NCBI GenBank assembly: GCA_963827595.1 | Contig: CAWHBT010000003.1 | Span: 62,001 to 126,000 of the forward strand | Source of the DNA: DATEDA01 sp963827595 | Lineage (GTDB): Bacteria; Pseudomonadota; Gammaproteobacteria; Burkholderiales; SG8-39 | Direction of reading: 5' to 3' | Length of the DNA: 64,000 nt | Shown: positions 36,346 through 44,874 of the stretch, piece after piece | How the letters are laid out: every line of letters begins with the position of its first letter | Numbering within the stretch: the first letter of the stretch is position 1 | The notes under the pieces: generated by a model | What the model saw: the letters and a program-made list of their open reading frames with translations, nothing else | Databases searched by the model: none | What the model was told of the DNA's origin: nothing | Position numbers and translations under genes: made by a program

Positions 36346-37634
36346 GCCCCTTCGCGCTCGCCGTCCTCGCCATCGTCGCGCTCAGCCTGCTCGGGCTGCC
36401 GATCGGCCACGCGATGATCGCCGGCTCGGTGCTCTACCTGTGGACCAAGGGCGTCGACATGGGGATCGCCGCCGAGCAGCTGCTGAACGGCATGTACACG
36501 AGCTACGTGCTGCTCGCGATCCCGCTCTTCATCCTGGCGGCGGAGTTCATGAACAGCGGCAGCATCATGGACCGGCTGCTGCGCTTCTGCAACGCCCTGG
36601 TCGGCCGCTTCCGGGGCGGCCTCGCGCAGGTCAACGTGGTGCAGAGCATCGTCTTCGCCAGCATGTCGGGCTCCGCGCTCGCCGACGCCGCCGGCAGCGG
36701 CAAGCTGATGCAGACGCTGATGACGAAGGACGGCAAGTACACCGCCAGCTTCGCCGCCGCGCTGACCGCCGCCTCGTCGGTGATCGGGCCCATCATCCCG
36801 CCCTCGATCCCGCTGGTGCTGTATGCGCTGGTCTCCGATACGTCGATCGGCTACCTGTTCCTCGGCGGGGTGATCCCGGGCCTGCTCATCGGCGCCGTGC
36901 AGATGGGTCTCATCGCGTATACGGCCAGGACACGGAATTTTCCGGTCGAGCCGCCGGTGCCGCTGCGCGATCTGCCGCGCATCACCTGGGACGCCTTCCC
37001 TGCGCTGATGATGCCGGTGATCCTGCTCGGCTGCCTCTACAGCGGCATCACCACGCCCACCGAGGCCGCCGCGACCGCCGCCGCCTATGCGCTGCTCGTG
37101 TCGGCCTTTCTCTATCGTAGCATCGGCTGGCGCGACGTATATGGCTCGTTGGTGACCAGCGCCCGCATCACCATCTCGATCGGCATGCTGATCGCCGGCG
37201 CGCTGGTGTTCAACTACGTCATCACGATCGAGAACATCCCGAAGGCCCTGAGCGCGGCGCTCAAGGGGTATGAGCTATCGCCGCTCGCCTTCCTGCTGAT
37301 CGCGAACCTGGTGCTCCTCGTCCTCGGCTGCTTCCTGGAGGGCACCACAATCCTGCTGGTCATCGTGCCGGTGCTGTTGCCCACGGCGGCGGCGCTCGGC
37401 ATCGATCCGGTGCATTTCGGAGTGGTGGCGGTCGTGAACATCATGATCGGCCTCATCACGCCGCCCTACGGGCTGCTGCTATTCATGATGGTCAAGATCG
37501 CGAATGTGTCGCTCAAGGACCTGGTACGCGAGGTGATGCCGTTCCTCGCCGTGATGATCGCGGCGCTGGCGGTGATCACGCTGGTGCCGGACCTGGTGCT
37601 TTTCCTGCCACGGCTGCTAGGCTACAAAGGATGA
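36342..37634 (+). CDS. dctM: TRAP transporter large permease DctM
   Basis: A 430-residue integral membrane protein of the DctM family with about twelve hydrophobic segments. Characteristic parts are LGLPIGHAMIAGSVLYLW, IPLFILAAEFMNSGSIMDRLL, FASMSGSALADAAGSGKLM, ASSVIGPIIPPSIPLVLYAL, GITTPTEAAATAAAYALLV and INIMIGLITPPYGLLLF-like NIMIGLITPPYG near the C terminus. It starts at GTG 36342, four bases inside dctQ. With the aroE-like gene 45 bp downstream, the imported compound may be quinate, shikimate or a related hydroxy-carboxylate (inference). Confidence 0.95.
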   Translation: MSPFALAVLAIVALSLLGLPIGHAMIAGSVLYLWTKGVDMGIAAEQLLNGMYTSYVLLAIPLFILAAEFMNSGSIMDRLLRFCNALVGRFRGGLAQVNVVQSIVFASMSGSALADAAGSGKLMQTLMTKDGKYTASFAAALTAASSVIGPIIPPSIPLVLYALVSDTSIGYLFLGGVIPGLLIGAVQMGLIAYTARTRNFPVEPPVPLRDLPRITWDAFPALMMPVILLGCLYSGITTPTEAAATAAAYALLVSAFLYRSIGWRDVYGSLVTSARITISIGMLIAGALVFNYVITIENIPKALSAALKGYELSPLAFLLIANLVLLVLGCFLEGTTILLVIVPVLLPTAAALGIDPVHFGVVAVVNIMIGLITPPYGLLLFMMVKIANVSLKDLVREVMPFLAVMIAALAVITLVPDLVLFLPRLLGYKG

Positions 37635-37679
37635 CCAAGCCCGCCAGCTCAGGCGCATCGAGCTGACCGGGGCAGGCTC

Positions 37680-38541
37680 GTGAATCCCGTCGGAGCATCC
37701 TTTCTCTGCGGTTTGATCGGCTCGGGCATCCAGCGTTCGCTGACGCCCGCGATGCACGAGCGCGAGGCTGCGGAGCAGCGCCTGCGCTACGTCTACAAGC
37801 TCATCGACCTCGACACGCTCGGCTTGGGAGTCGAGGCGCTCCCGGATCTCCTGACTGCGGCCAAGCGCCTGGGCTTCACCGGCCTGAACATCACTCATCC
37901 GTGCAAGCAGGCGATCCTCCCGCTTCTCGACGAGCTGTCGGCGGACGCGCGCGCGCTCGGCGCGGTGAATACCGTCGTCATCCGGGACGGCAGGCTGACC
38001 GGTCACAACACCGACTGGTGGGGGTTCGTCGAGGGCTTCCGGCGCGGCTTGCCCGATGCGAAGCTCGACCGGGTGGTGCAACTGGGCGCGGGCGGCGCGG
38101 GTGCGGCGGTGGCGCACGCCGCGCTGACGATGGGCACGCAGCAGCTCGTCGTCTTCGACCTCGACACCGCGCGGTCCGATGAGCTGGCTGCCAGTCTGTC
38201 CAGCCGCTTCGGCGCAGGGCCGGGCCGTATCCGGCGCCGATCTCGCGGCGGCGATGGCGGGCGCCGACGGCCTGATCCAATGCACGCCAACCGGCATGGA
38301 AAAACGGCCCGGCCTGCCGCTGCCGGCGGCGTTGGTCCAGAGCCGGCATTGGGTCGCCGAGATCGTCTATTTCCCGCTGGAGACCGAGCTCCTCCGCGTG
38401 GCGCGAGCGAAGGGTTGCCGCACGCTGGACGGGAGCGGCATGGCGGTCTTCCAGGCGGTCGGGGCGTTCCGGCTGTTCACCGGCCTCGACGCCGATGCGG
38501 CGCGAATGGGCGCCCATTTTCGGCAGCTCGTGGCAACGTGA
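37680..38541 (+). pseudogene. Shikimate/quinate dehydrogenase-like protein (AroE/YdiB family), one frameshift
   Basis: Joined, about 286 residues. The N-terminal substrate domain has GLIGSGIQRSLTPAMHE, NITHPCKQAILPLLDEL with the catalytic lysine, and GAVNTVVIRDGRLTGHNTDWWGF with the catalytic aspartate. The NAD(P) domain has VVQLGAGGAGAAVAHAAL. Near 38217-38222 one G is extra; the frame continues GRAVSGADLAAAMAGADGLIQCTPTGM, WVAEIVYFPLETELLRVARAKGC and LDGSGMAVFQAVGAFRLFTG. The SLTP and THPCK variants differ from biosynthetic AroE and fit the catabolic or YdiB-like branch. GTG 37680 is the start. Its position behind dctPQM suggests that it oxidises the imported compound. Confidence 0.8.
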
Positions 38542-38605
38542 ACGGAAAATCTGGAGCCGGGGGCGGCGTAGAATTCCTGGCCGACTCATCGTCGGCCCGT
38601 CCAGG

Positions 38606-39580
38606 ATGAACAGCCGCGATAGCTCCCTTCCAGTCAAGTACGCCGACGTCGAAGCCGCTGCCGCCCGGCTCGCCGGTCACGCCCATCGCACGCCCGTCCT
38701 GACCTCGCGCACCGTGGACGCGCGGGTCGGGGCGGAGGTGCTCTTCAAGTGCGAGAACTTCCAGCGCATCGGCGCGTTCAAGTTCCGCGGCGCGTACAAC
38801 GCGCTTTCCCAGCTCTCGGCCGATGAACGACGGCGCGGGGTCCTCACCTTCTCCTCGGGCAACCACGCGCAGGCGGTGGCGCTGGCCGGCCGGCTGCTCG
38901 GCATTCGAACCGTCATCGTCATGCCCGAGGATGCGCCGCCGGTGAAGCTCGCCGCGACCCGCGGGTACGGTGCCGAGGTCGTGACGTACGACACTCGCCA
39001 GACGACGCGCGACGCGCTCGGCGCGCAGATCGCCGCGGAGCGGGGCCTCACGGTCGTCCCGCCGTACGACCATGCGCACGTCGTCGCCGGGCAGGGCACC
39101 GCGGCGAAGGAGCTGATCGAGGACGGGGGACCGCTCGATTGGCTGTTCGTGCCCTGCGGGGGCGGTGGGTTGCTGTCGGGCTGCGCGATCGCGGCGTCGC
39201 ACCTCGCACCCGGTTGCCGGGTCGTCGGCGTCGAGCCGGAGGCGGGCGACGACGCGACGCGCTCGTTCCGGACGAAGACGCTCCAGACCGTCCACAATCC
39301 AGACACGATCGCCGACGGCGCGCGCACGCCGTCGCTGGGGAAGATCACCTTCCCGCTCGTGCTCGCGCACGTCCACGACATGATGACGGTGAGCGACCGC
39401 GAGCTGCTGGATGCGATGCGCTATCTCTGGGAACGGCTGAAGATCGTGGTCGAGCCGACCGGCGCGCTGGCTGCCGCCGGGCTCTTCAAGTCGGGCGACG
39501 CCGTCCGCGGCAAGCGGATCGGCGTGATCGTTTCGGGAGGGAACGTCGACCTGAAAGCGGTCTGCCAGGCGATCGGCTGA
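38606..39580 (+). CDS. Threonine/serine dehydratase family protein (PLP fold type II)
   Basis: A 324-residue PLP enzyme of the serine/threonine dehydratase and serine racemase group. The Schiff-base lysine is in RIGAFKFRGAYNAL (about residue 57). The phosphate-binding loop is VPCGGGGLLSGCAIA and the substrate loop is FSSGNHAQAVALAG. The C terminus ends GVIVSGGNVDLK. It lacks the C-terminal ACT domain of biosynthetic IlvA, so a catabolic threonine dehydratase, serine racemase or 3-hydroxyaspartate dehydratase activity is likely. ATG 38606 follows AGG closely. It lies 65 bp behind the aroE-like gene and may or may not belong to the same transcript. Confidence 0.9.
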   Translation: MNSRDSSLPVKYADVEAAAARLAGHAHRTPVLTSRTVDARVGAEVLFKCENFQRIGAFKFRGAYNALSQLSADERRRGVLTFSSGNHAQAVALAGRLLGIRTVIVMPEDAPPVKLAATRGYGAEVVTYDTRQTTRDALGAQIAAERGLTVVPPYDHAHVVAGQGTAAKELIEDGGPLDWLFVPCGGGGLLSGCAIAASHLAPGCRVVGVEPEAGDDATRSFRTKTLQTVHNPDTIADGARTPSLGKITFPLVLAHVHDMMTVSDRELLDAMRYLWERLKIVVEPTGALAAAGLFKSGDAVRGKRIGVIVSGGNVDLKAVCQAIG

Positions 39581-39630
39581 CCGCGGCTTTCAGGCGATCC
39601 GGCGCGAGGCGATCGCGCCGCCGCGCGGCA

Positions 39631-39840
39631 CTACTGGAGCGTGTCCTCGGGCGTGGGGCGCTTGACGGGCCCGCTCAGCCAGGTGGGCAGGTCGAGGAAG
39701 CTCTGCGGTTCGGGGAGCTCGGAGGACGAGCCCTTGCGGCGCAGCTGCCCCGGCCAGCCGGCGCGGATCACGACTTCTTCGTCGTGGTCGTCGGCTTCAA
39801 TCTCCTCGACTTCGAGGCCAGCGAGATCGGTGTCAGCCAT
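39631..39840 (-). CDS. Small acidic hypothetical protein
   Basis: A 69-residue protein beginning MADTDLAGLEVEEIEADD, with ten acidic residues in the first 22, followed by a basic patch (GQLRRKGSS) and a proline-containing tail (LDLPTWLSGPVKRPTPED). An AAGGAG ribosome site sits 8 bases before the ATG at 39840, which supports a real gene. No family recognised. The bipolar acidic/basic layout could mean a protein-binding adaptor, but this is only a guess. Its stop is 50 bp from the convergent dehydratase stop; that gap holds a GGCGCG/CGCGCC stem at 39601-39619. The 209 bp upstream (39841-40049) hold no recognisable gene. Confidence 0.6.
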   Translation of the reverse strand: MADTDLAGLEVEEIEADDHDEEVVIRAGWPGQLRRKGSSSELPEPQSFLDLPTWLSGPVKRPTPEDTLQ

Positions 39841-40049
39841 GTTGTCGCTCCTTGTTTGGCGAAGACCGTTCGCCACCGAGCAAGCACGGTGCCAGCCGGC
39901 TCGGCCGAACGCGTGTTCCGTCACGCGCCGGGCGGAAGACACTACGCCGGCGTGAATTCCTCCACGCCGTCGGCAAGGGCCGGGGGAGCTCGTTGCGGAA
40001 CGATGGCCCTCCGCGGCCGTCGGACTCAGTGTACGCCGTCGGGAACCTG

Positions 40050-40685
40050 TCAGTCTTGCTCGTGCCGCCGCCAGGTCTGCCACCGCTCGCGGCCCGCGAA
40101 CACTTCGATCGAGTCGGCCACGGCGGCATCCTCGATCCGATCGCAGGCGGGGGCGAGCAGGGCCTCCAGCTCCCCGGCCTTCAAGCCGAACGGCGGTCCG
40201 CCCGGAGCGTCGCTCCAGTAGAAGAACCCCGCGAGGCGACCGCCCGGACGCAACACCTCGGCGACTCGCACGGCCCACCGTGCCCAGTGCGTGCGCGGCA
40301 GCGCGCACAGAAACGCGCGCTCGTAGACCAGGTCGAACGGGGCGCCGAAGTCGAACTCGAAGAAATCGCCGCAAACGAGGATCCGGTCGAGCTCGCCAAG
40401 CACCCGGCGGGCGGCGTCGATCGCTGCGGCGCTGAAGTCGATCGCGACGACGTCGTGCCCGGCGTCGGCGAAGGCGCGGACCTCGTACGCGCTGCCGCAG
40501 CCGGGGATCAGCACCCGCAGCCGTGCGGGCTCCCGCGCGAGGAACTCGCGCACCGCGGCCGGTACGCCACCGGCGTCCCAGGGCGTGAAGCGTTCGCGGA
40601 AGCGGACGTCCCAGAACGCCGGCCCGGCCGGGTCGAGCTTCGGCCCGCGCCGCAGACGTTCGGCCGCGTCGTCGGTCGCGCTCAT
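40050..40685 (-). CDS. TPMT-family (thiopurine S-methyltransferase-type) methyltransferase
   Basis: A 211-residue SAM-dependent methyltransferase. FWDVRFRERFTPWDAGGVP is the TPMT-family opening. Motif I reads VLIPGCGSAYEVRAFADAGHDVVAIDFS, followed by FDLVYERAFLCALPRTHWARWA and LAGFFYWSDAPGGPPFG, all typical of TPMT-like enzymes that methylate thiols, tellurite/selenium compounds or, in relatives, halides. The ATG at 40685 overlaps the rtcB TGA by four bases, so it is translationally coupled to the RNA ligase gene. That pairing is unusual, and the biological link is not known to me. Confidence 0.88.
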   Translation of the reverse strand: MSATDDAAERLRRGPKLDPAGPAFWDVRFRERFTPWDAGGVPAAVREFLAREPARLRVLIPGCGSAYEVRAFADAGHDVVAIDFSAAAIDAARRVLGELDRILVCGDFFEFDFGAPFDLVYERAFLCALPRTHWARWAVRVAEVLRPGGRLAGFFYWSDAPGGPPFGLKAGELEALLAPACDRIEDAAVADSIEVFAGRERWQTWRRHEQD

Positions 40686-41878
40686 CCCTTGACGCACACG
40701 ATCTGCTTGAGCGTGTGGAGCACCTCGACGAGGTCGGACTGGTTCGCCATCACCTCGTCGATGCTCTTGTACGCCCCGGGGATCTCGTCGATCACGCCCT
40801 TGTCCTTGCGGCAGATGACGCCCGCGGTCTGCGCTTCGAGGTCCCGGGTGGAGAAGCTGCGCTTTGCCTCGTTGCGGCTCATGCGCCGCCCGGCACCGTG
40901 CGCGCAGGAGTGGAAGCTCTCTGCGGCGCCGCGCCCGCGCACGATGTAGCTGCGTGCGCCCATGCTGCCCGGGATGATGCCGAGCTCGCCCTCGCCGGCG
41001 CGGATCGCGCCCTTCCGCGTGACCCAGACCCGCTCGCCGTAGTGGACTTCGCGCGCGACGTAATTGTGGTGGCAGTTCACCGCTTCGGCGGTGACGTCGA
41101 ACGACGGGAGGTGGCGCGCGACCGCCGCCAGCACGAGCTCGAGCATCTCGGCCCGGTTCGCACGCGCGTAGTCCTGCGCCCAGCCGACCGCCTCGACGTA
41201 GTCGTCGAAGTGCTGTGCGCCTTCGCCGAAGTAGGCGAGGTCGCGGTCCGGCAGCTGCAGCTGGTCGCGCTCGGCGTCGCGGCGCGCGAGCTCGATGAAA
41301 TAGGTCCCGATGGCGTTGCCGATGCCGCGGCTCCCGGAGTGCAGCATCACCCACAGGCGCTCGGCCTCGTCGAGGCAGACCTCGATGAAGTGGTTGCCGC
41401 CGCCGAGGGTGCCGAGCTGCCGCGTCCAGTCCGAGTTCTTCCCGACGCGCTTCGCGATGCCCGGATGCTTGTCGAGGATGCGCCCGAGCTCGCGCCGGAA
41501 GGGCCGCGCGGCGTCGGTGCGGGCGTCGCGCTCGCTGTGCTGGTTGAACCCGACCGGAACGTCGCGCGAGATCTGGTCGAAGACCTTGCGCAGGCGGCGC
41601 TCGTCCACGTCGTTGGCGGTGAGCGAGAGCCGCGTGGCGATCATCCCGCAGCCGATGTCGACACCGACGGCCGCGGGGATGATCGCCCCTTTCGTGGGGA
41701 TCACGGAGCCGACGGTGGCGCCGATCCCGAGGTGCACGTCGGGCATCGCCGCGACGTGGTGGTGCACGATCGGGAGCCGCGAGAGGTTGGCGAGCTGCTG
41801 TCTTGCGTCGCCCTCGACGTCGTCGGTCCAGACCCGGACCGGGACGCGGCCGCCTTCGATGGTGCTGCGGATCGGCAT
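40682..41878 (-). CDS. rtcB: RtcB family RNA ligase (3'-phosphate RNA splicing ligase)
   Basis: A 398-residue RtcB. It joins RNA 2',3'-cyclic-phosphate or 3'-phosphate ends to 5'-hydroxyl ends with GTP and Mn2+. Metal and guanylation residues are visible: MPDVHLGIGATVGSVIPTKG, AVGVDIGCGM with the metal cysteine, LGGGNHFIEV, VMLHSGSRGIG, NCHHNYVAREVH and SCAHGAGRRMSRNEAKR with the guanylated histidine. I chose ATG 41878 (MPIRST...VW), which matches the length before the conserved tryptophan in E. coli RtcB; an upstream ATG at 41923 adds 15 residues. No archease or RtcR regulator gene is adjacent. It is divergent from glyA. Confidence 0.93.
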   Translation of the reverse strand: MPIRSTIEGGRVPVRVWTDDVEGDARQQLANLSRLPIVHHHVAAMPDVHLGIGATVGSVIPTKGAIIPAAVGVDIGCGMIATRLSLTANDVDERRLRKVFDQISRDVPVGFNQHSERDARTDAARPFRRELGRILDKHPGIAKRVGKNSDWTRQLGTLGGGNHFIEVCLDEAERLWVMLHSGSRGIGNAIGTYFIELARRDAERDQLQLPDRDLAYFGEGAQHFDDYVEAVGWAQDYARANRAEMLELVLAAVARHLPSFDVTAEAVNCHHNYVAREVHYGERVWVTRKGAIRAGEGELGIIPGSMGARSYIVRGRGAAESFHSCAHGAGRRMSRNEAKRSFSTRDLEAQTAGVICRKDKGVIDEIPGAYKSIDEVMANQSDLVEVLHTLKQIVCVKG

Positions 41879-41972
41879 GCGAAAAGCGCGCGCGCCTCGC
41901 GGCGCTGGAGTGCGGTGCAGCATGATAGACTAATCAATGTCCCCCTAGCGAGCACGCCAACGCGGCGCCGAC

Positions 41973-43253
41973 ATGTTCTCGAACGATTCCCTCGCGAAGA
42001 CCGATCCGGAGCTGTGGCAGGCAGTGCGAAGCGAGATCCTCCGTCAGGAGGATCACATCGAGCTGATCGCCTCCGAGAACTACGCGAGCCCCGCAGTGCT
42101 GGCGGCGCAGGGCTCGGTGCTGACGAACAAGTACGCCGAAGGCTACCCCGGCAAGCGGTACTACGGCGGCTGCGAGTACGTCGACATCGCGGAGGAGCTC
42201 GCAATCGAGCGCGCGCGGCAGCTCTTCCACGTCGAGTATGCGAACGTCCAGCCGCACTCCGGCTCGCAGGCGAACCAGGCGGTCTACCACGCGGTGCTGA
42301 AGCCGGGCGACGTGATTCTCGGGATGTCGCTCGCCCACGGCGGCCATCTCACGCACGGGTCGACCGTCAACTTCTCGGGCCGGCTGTACCAGGCCTTCTA
42401 CTACGGCCTCGACGAGCGCGAGGAGATCGACTACGAGCAGGTCGAGCACCTCGCGAAGGGTCACAAGCCGAAGCTCATCGTCGCCGGGGCGTCGGCCTAC
42501 TCGCTGTCGATCGACTGGAAGCGCTTCCGCCGGATCGCGGACAGCGTCGGCGCGTATCTCATGGCCGACATCGCCCACCCAGCCGGTCTGATCGCCGCCG
42601 GGCTCTACTCGAGCCCGATCGGGGTCGCCGACTTCGTCACGAGCACCACCCACAAGACGCTGCGCGGGCCGCGCGGTGGCCTGCTCCTCGCCGCCAAGGA
42701 GCACGAGAAGCGGCTGAATGCGGCCGTGTTCCCGCAGCTGCAGGGCGGCCCGCTGATGCACGTAATCGCCGCCAAGGCGGTCGCGTTCAAGGAGGCGATG
42801 ACGAAGGACTTCAAGCGCTATCAGGAAGAGGTCCTCAACAACGCGCGGGTCATGGCGAAGGTGCTCGCCGAGCGCGGGCTGCGCATCGTCTCCGGCCGCA
42901 CCGACTGCCACCTTTGCCTCGTCGATCTGCGCGCCAAAGGGATCACCGGCAAGCAGGCCGAGGACCTCCTCGAGCGGGCGCACATCACGGTCAACAAGAA
43001 CGCGATCCCGAACGACCCGCAGAAGCCGTTCGTCACCAGCGGCATCCGGGTCGGCACCCCGGCGATGACCACCCGCGGCTTCGAGGAGATCGAGGCCGAG
43101 CAGGTGGCGAACCTCATCGCCGACGTGCTCGACGCGCCGCGGGACGAGGCGACTGTCGCGCGCGTGCGCGAGCAGGTGCGCGCGCTCTGCCGCCGCTTCC
43201 CGGTCTACCCGGACGCGGTCCACATGGGCGTGCCGGTCGAAAAAGCGGCCTGA
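41973..43253 (+). CDS. glyA: Serine hydroxymethyltransferase
   Basis: A 426-residue GlyA, full family length. It interconverts serine and glycine with tetrahydrofolate and PLP. Visible are EDHIELIASENYASPAVLAAQGS (as DHIELIASENY), YPGKRYYGGCEYVDIAE, VQPHSGSQANQAVYHAVL, LAHGGHLTHGS, ADIAHPAGLIAAGLY and the PLP lysine in SSTTHKTLRGPRGG-like TSTTHKTLRGPRGG (about residue 227). ATG 41973 gives the family N terminus MFSNDSLAKTDPELW. It is followed after 6 bp by nrdR, a conserved betaproteobacterial pairing. Confidence 0.97.
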   Translation: MFSNDSLAKTDPELWQAVRSEILRQEDHIELIASENYASPAVLAAQGSVLTNKYAEGYPGKRYYGGCEYVDIAEELAIERARQLFHVEYANVQPHSGSQANQAVYHAVLKPGDVILGMSLAHGGHLTHGSTVNFSGRLYQAFYYGLDEREEIDYEQVEHLAKGHKPKLIVAGASAYSLSIDWKRFRRIADSVGAYLMADIAHPAGLIAAGLYSSPIGVADFVTSTTHKTLRGPRGGLLLAAKEHEKRLNAAVFPQLQGGPLMHVIAAKAVAFKEAMTKDFKRYQEEVLNNARVMAKVLAERGLRIVSGRTDCHLCLVDLRAKGITGKQAEDLLERAHITVNKNAIPNDPQKPFVTSGIRVGTPAMTTRGFEEIEAEQVANLIADVLDAPRDEATVARVREQVRALCRRFPVYPDAVHMGVPVEKAA

Positions 43254-43259
43254 CGGCCG

Positions 43260-43745
43260 ATGAAGTGCCCGTACTGCAAAGCCGACGACACCGCGGTCAT
43301 CGACACGCGGATGTCGGAGGACGGCGAGAGCGTGCGCCGGCGCCGCGAGTGCGAGCACTGCGGCAAGCGCTTCACGACCTACGAGCGGGTCGAGCTCGCG
43401 ATGCCGGCGGTCGTGAAGACGAGCGGGTACCGCACCGCCTACGACCGCGAGAAGGTCCGCACCGGGTTCATGCGCGCGCTGCACAAGCGGCCGGTGCCCA
43501 CGCAGTACGTCGACGCGGCGATCGACCGCATCGAGCAGAAGATCCTCGCGCGCGGCGAACGCGAGATCGGCTCGCGCACCCTCGGCGAGATGGTGATGGC
43601 CGAGCTGAAGAAGATGGACCACGTCGCCTACATCCGCTTCGCCTCGGTCTACGAGGACTTCCAGCGCGTGGACGAGTTCCGCGAGAAGGTGCTGGAGCTC
43701 AAGCGCCCCGGCCGGAAGGTCCGCCGCGCCGCGGCCCAGAAGTAG
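43260..43745 (+). CDS. nrdR: NrdR, ATP-cone regulator of ribonucleotide reductase genes
   Basis: A 161-residue NrdR. The N-terminal zinc ribbon is MKCPYCKADDTAVIDTR with RRRRECEHCGKRFTTYE; the ATP-cone domain spans KTSGYRTAYDREKVRTGFMRALHKRPV onward. It represses nrd operons by binding NrdR boxes when dATP is high. Length is slightly above the usual 150, with a basic tail (RPGRKVRRAAAQK). It lies 6 bp behind glyA and 34 bp before ribD, forming the common glyA-nrdR-ribD cluster. Confidence 0.97.
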   Translation: MKCPYCKADDTAVIDTRMSEDGESVRRRRECEHCGKRFTTYERVELAMPAVVKTSGYRTAYDREKVRTGFMRALHKRPVPTQYVDAAIDRIEQKILARGEREIGSRTLGEMVMAELKKMDHVAYIRFASVYEDFQRVDEFREKVLELKRPGRKVRRAAAQK

Positions 43746-43779
43746 CCACTCGGGTTCCCGACCCGACGCGGGTCGCCGC

Positions 43780-44868
43780 ATGTTCACCTCCGCCGACCGC
43801 GAGTTCATGGCACGCGCTCTGGCCCTCGCCGAGCGCGGGCTCTTCACGACGACCCCGAACCCGCGCGTCGGCTGCGTCATCGTCCGGGACGGAGAGGTCG
43901 TCGGCGAGGGGTTCCACGAGCGCGCCGGCGCGGCGCACGCGGAGGCGAACGCGCTCGCTGCCGCCGGTGCGCGCGCCGCGGACGCGACGGTCTACGTCAC
44001 GCTCGAGCCGTGCAGCCACCACGGTCGCACGCCGCCGTGCGCCGACGCGCTGCTCGCCGCGCGGGTGCGGCGCGTCGTCGCCGCGATGGGCGATCCCAAT
44101 CCAAAGGTCGGGGGCGAAGGCTTCGCGCGCCTGCGCGCGGGCGGGGTCGAAGTCGCATCGGGCCTGCTCGAGGACGAGGCACGCGAGCTGAACATCGGGT
44201 TCGTGTCGCGGCTGACTCGCGGCCGGCCATGGGTGAGGCTGAAGGTCGCGGCGACGCTCGACGGCCGGACCGCGGCGGCGGACGGACGGAGCCAATGGAT
44301 CACGAGCGAGGCGTCGCGGCGCGACGGCCATCGCTGGCGCGCGCGCGCCTGCGCGGTGCTGACCGGGATCGGCACGGTGCGGGACGACGATCCGCGCCTC
44401 ACGGTGCGCGAGGTCGCGACCCCGCGCCAGCCGCTGCGAGTGCTCGTCGACTCACGGTTGCAGGTGCCGCTCGATGCCCGCATCCTCGACGGCGGCCGCG
44501 TGCTCGTGGCGGCGGCGTCGGCGGACCAGGCCAGGGTCGCCGCGCTGCAGGCGAAGGGGGCGGAGGTGATCGTGCTCCCGAACGCGGCGGGGAAGGTCGA
44601 GCTCGCCGACCTGATGTGCGAGCTCGCGCGCCGCGAGCTGAACGAGATCCACGTCGAGGCGGGCGTGAAGCTCAACGGCTCGCTCGTCGCGGCGGGGGTC
44701 GTCGACGAGCTCCTGATCTACCTCGCGCCCAGCCTGCTCGGCGACGGAGGCAGCGGAATGTTCGATCTGCCGTCGATCGCCGGGTTGGATCAGAAGCTGC
44801 CGCTGCGTCTGGCCGACGTGCGGCAGCTCGGCGCGGACATCCGGGTCGTCGCGCGGTTCGCGCGCTAG
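43780..44868 (+). CDS. ribD: RibD, riboflavin deaminase/reductase
   Basis: A 362-residue bifunctional enzyme for the second and third steps of riboflavin synthesis. The N-terminal deaminase has the zinc ligands in GAAHAEANAL and LEPCSHHGRTPPCADALL. The C-terminal reductase has RPWVRLKVAATLDGRTAAADGRSQWIT, AVLTGIGTVRDDDPRLTVR, LRVLVDSRLQVPLDARIL and EIHVEAGVKLNGSLVAAGVVDELLIYLAP. The ATG at 43780 follows nrdR by 34 bp. The stop is 6 bp from the stop of the convergent arginase-aminotransferase fusion. Next in the pathway, ribE, resumes on this strand at 47243. Confidence 0.96.
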   Translation: MFTSADREFMARALALAERGLFTTTPNPRVGCVIVRDGEVVGEGFHERAGAAHAEANALAAAGARAADATVYVTLEPCSHHGRTPPCADALLAARVRRVVAAMGDPNPKVGGEGFARLRAGGVEVASGLLEDEARELNIGFVSRLTRGRPWVRLKVAATLDGRTAAADGRSQWITSEASRRDGHRWRARACAVLTGIGTVRDDDPRLTVREVATPRQPLRVLVDSRLQVPLDARILDGGRVLVAAASADQARVAALQAKGAEVIVLPNAAGKVELADLMCELARRELNEIHVEAGVKLNGSLVAAGVVDELLIYLAPSLLGDGGSGMFDLPSIAGLDQKLPLRLADVRQLGADIRVVARFAR

Positions 44869-44874
44869 AGCGCG

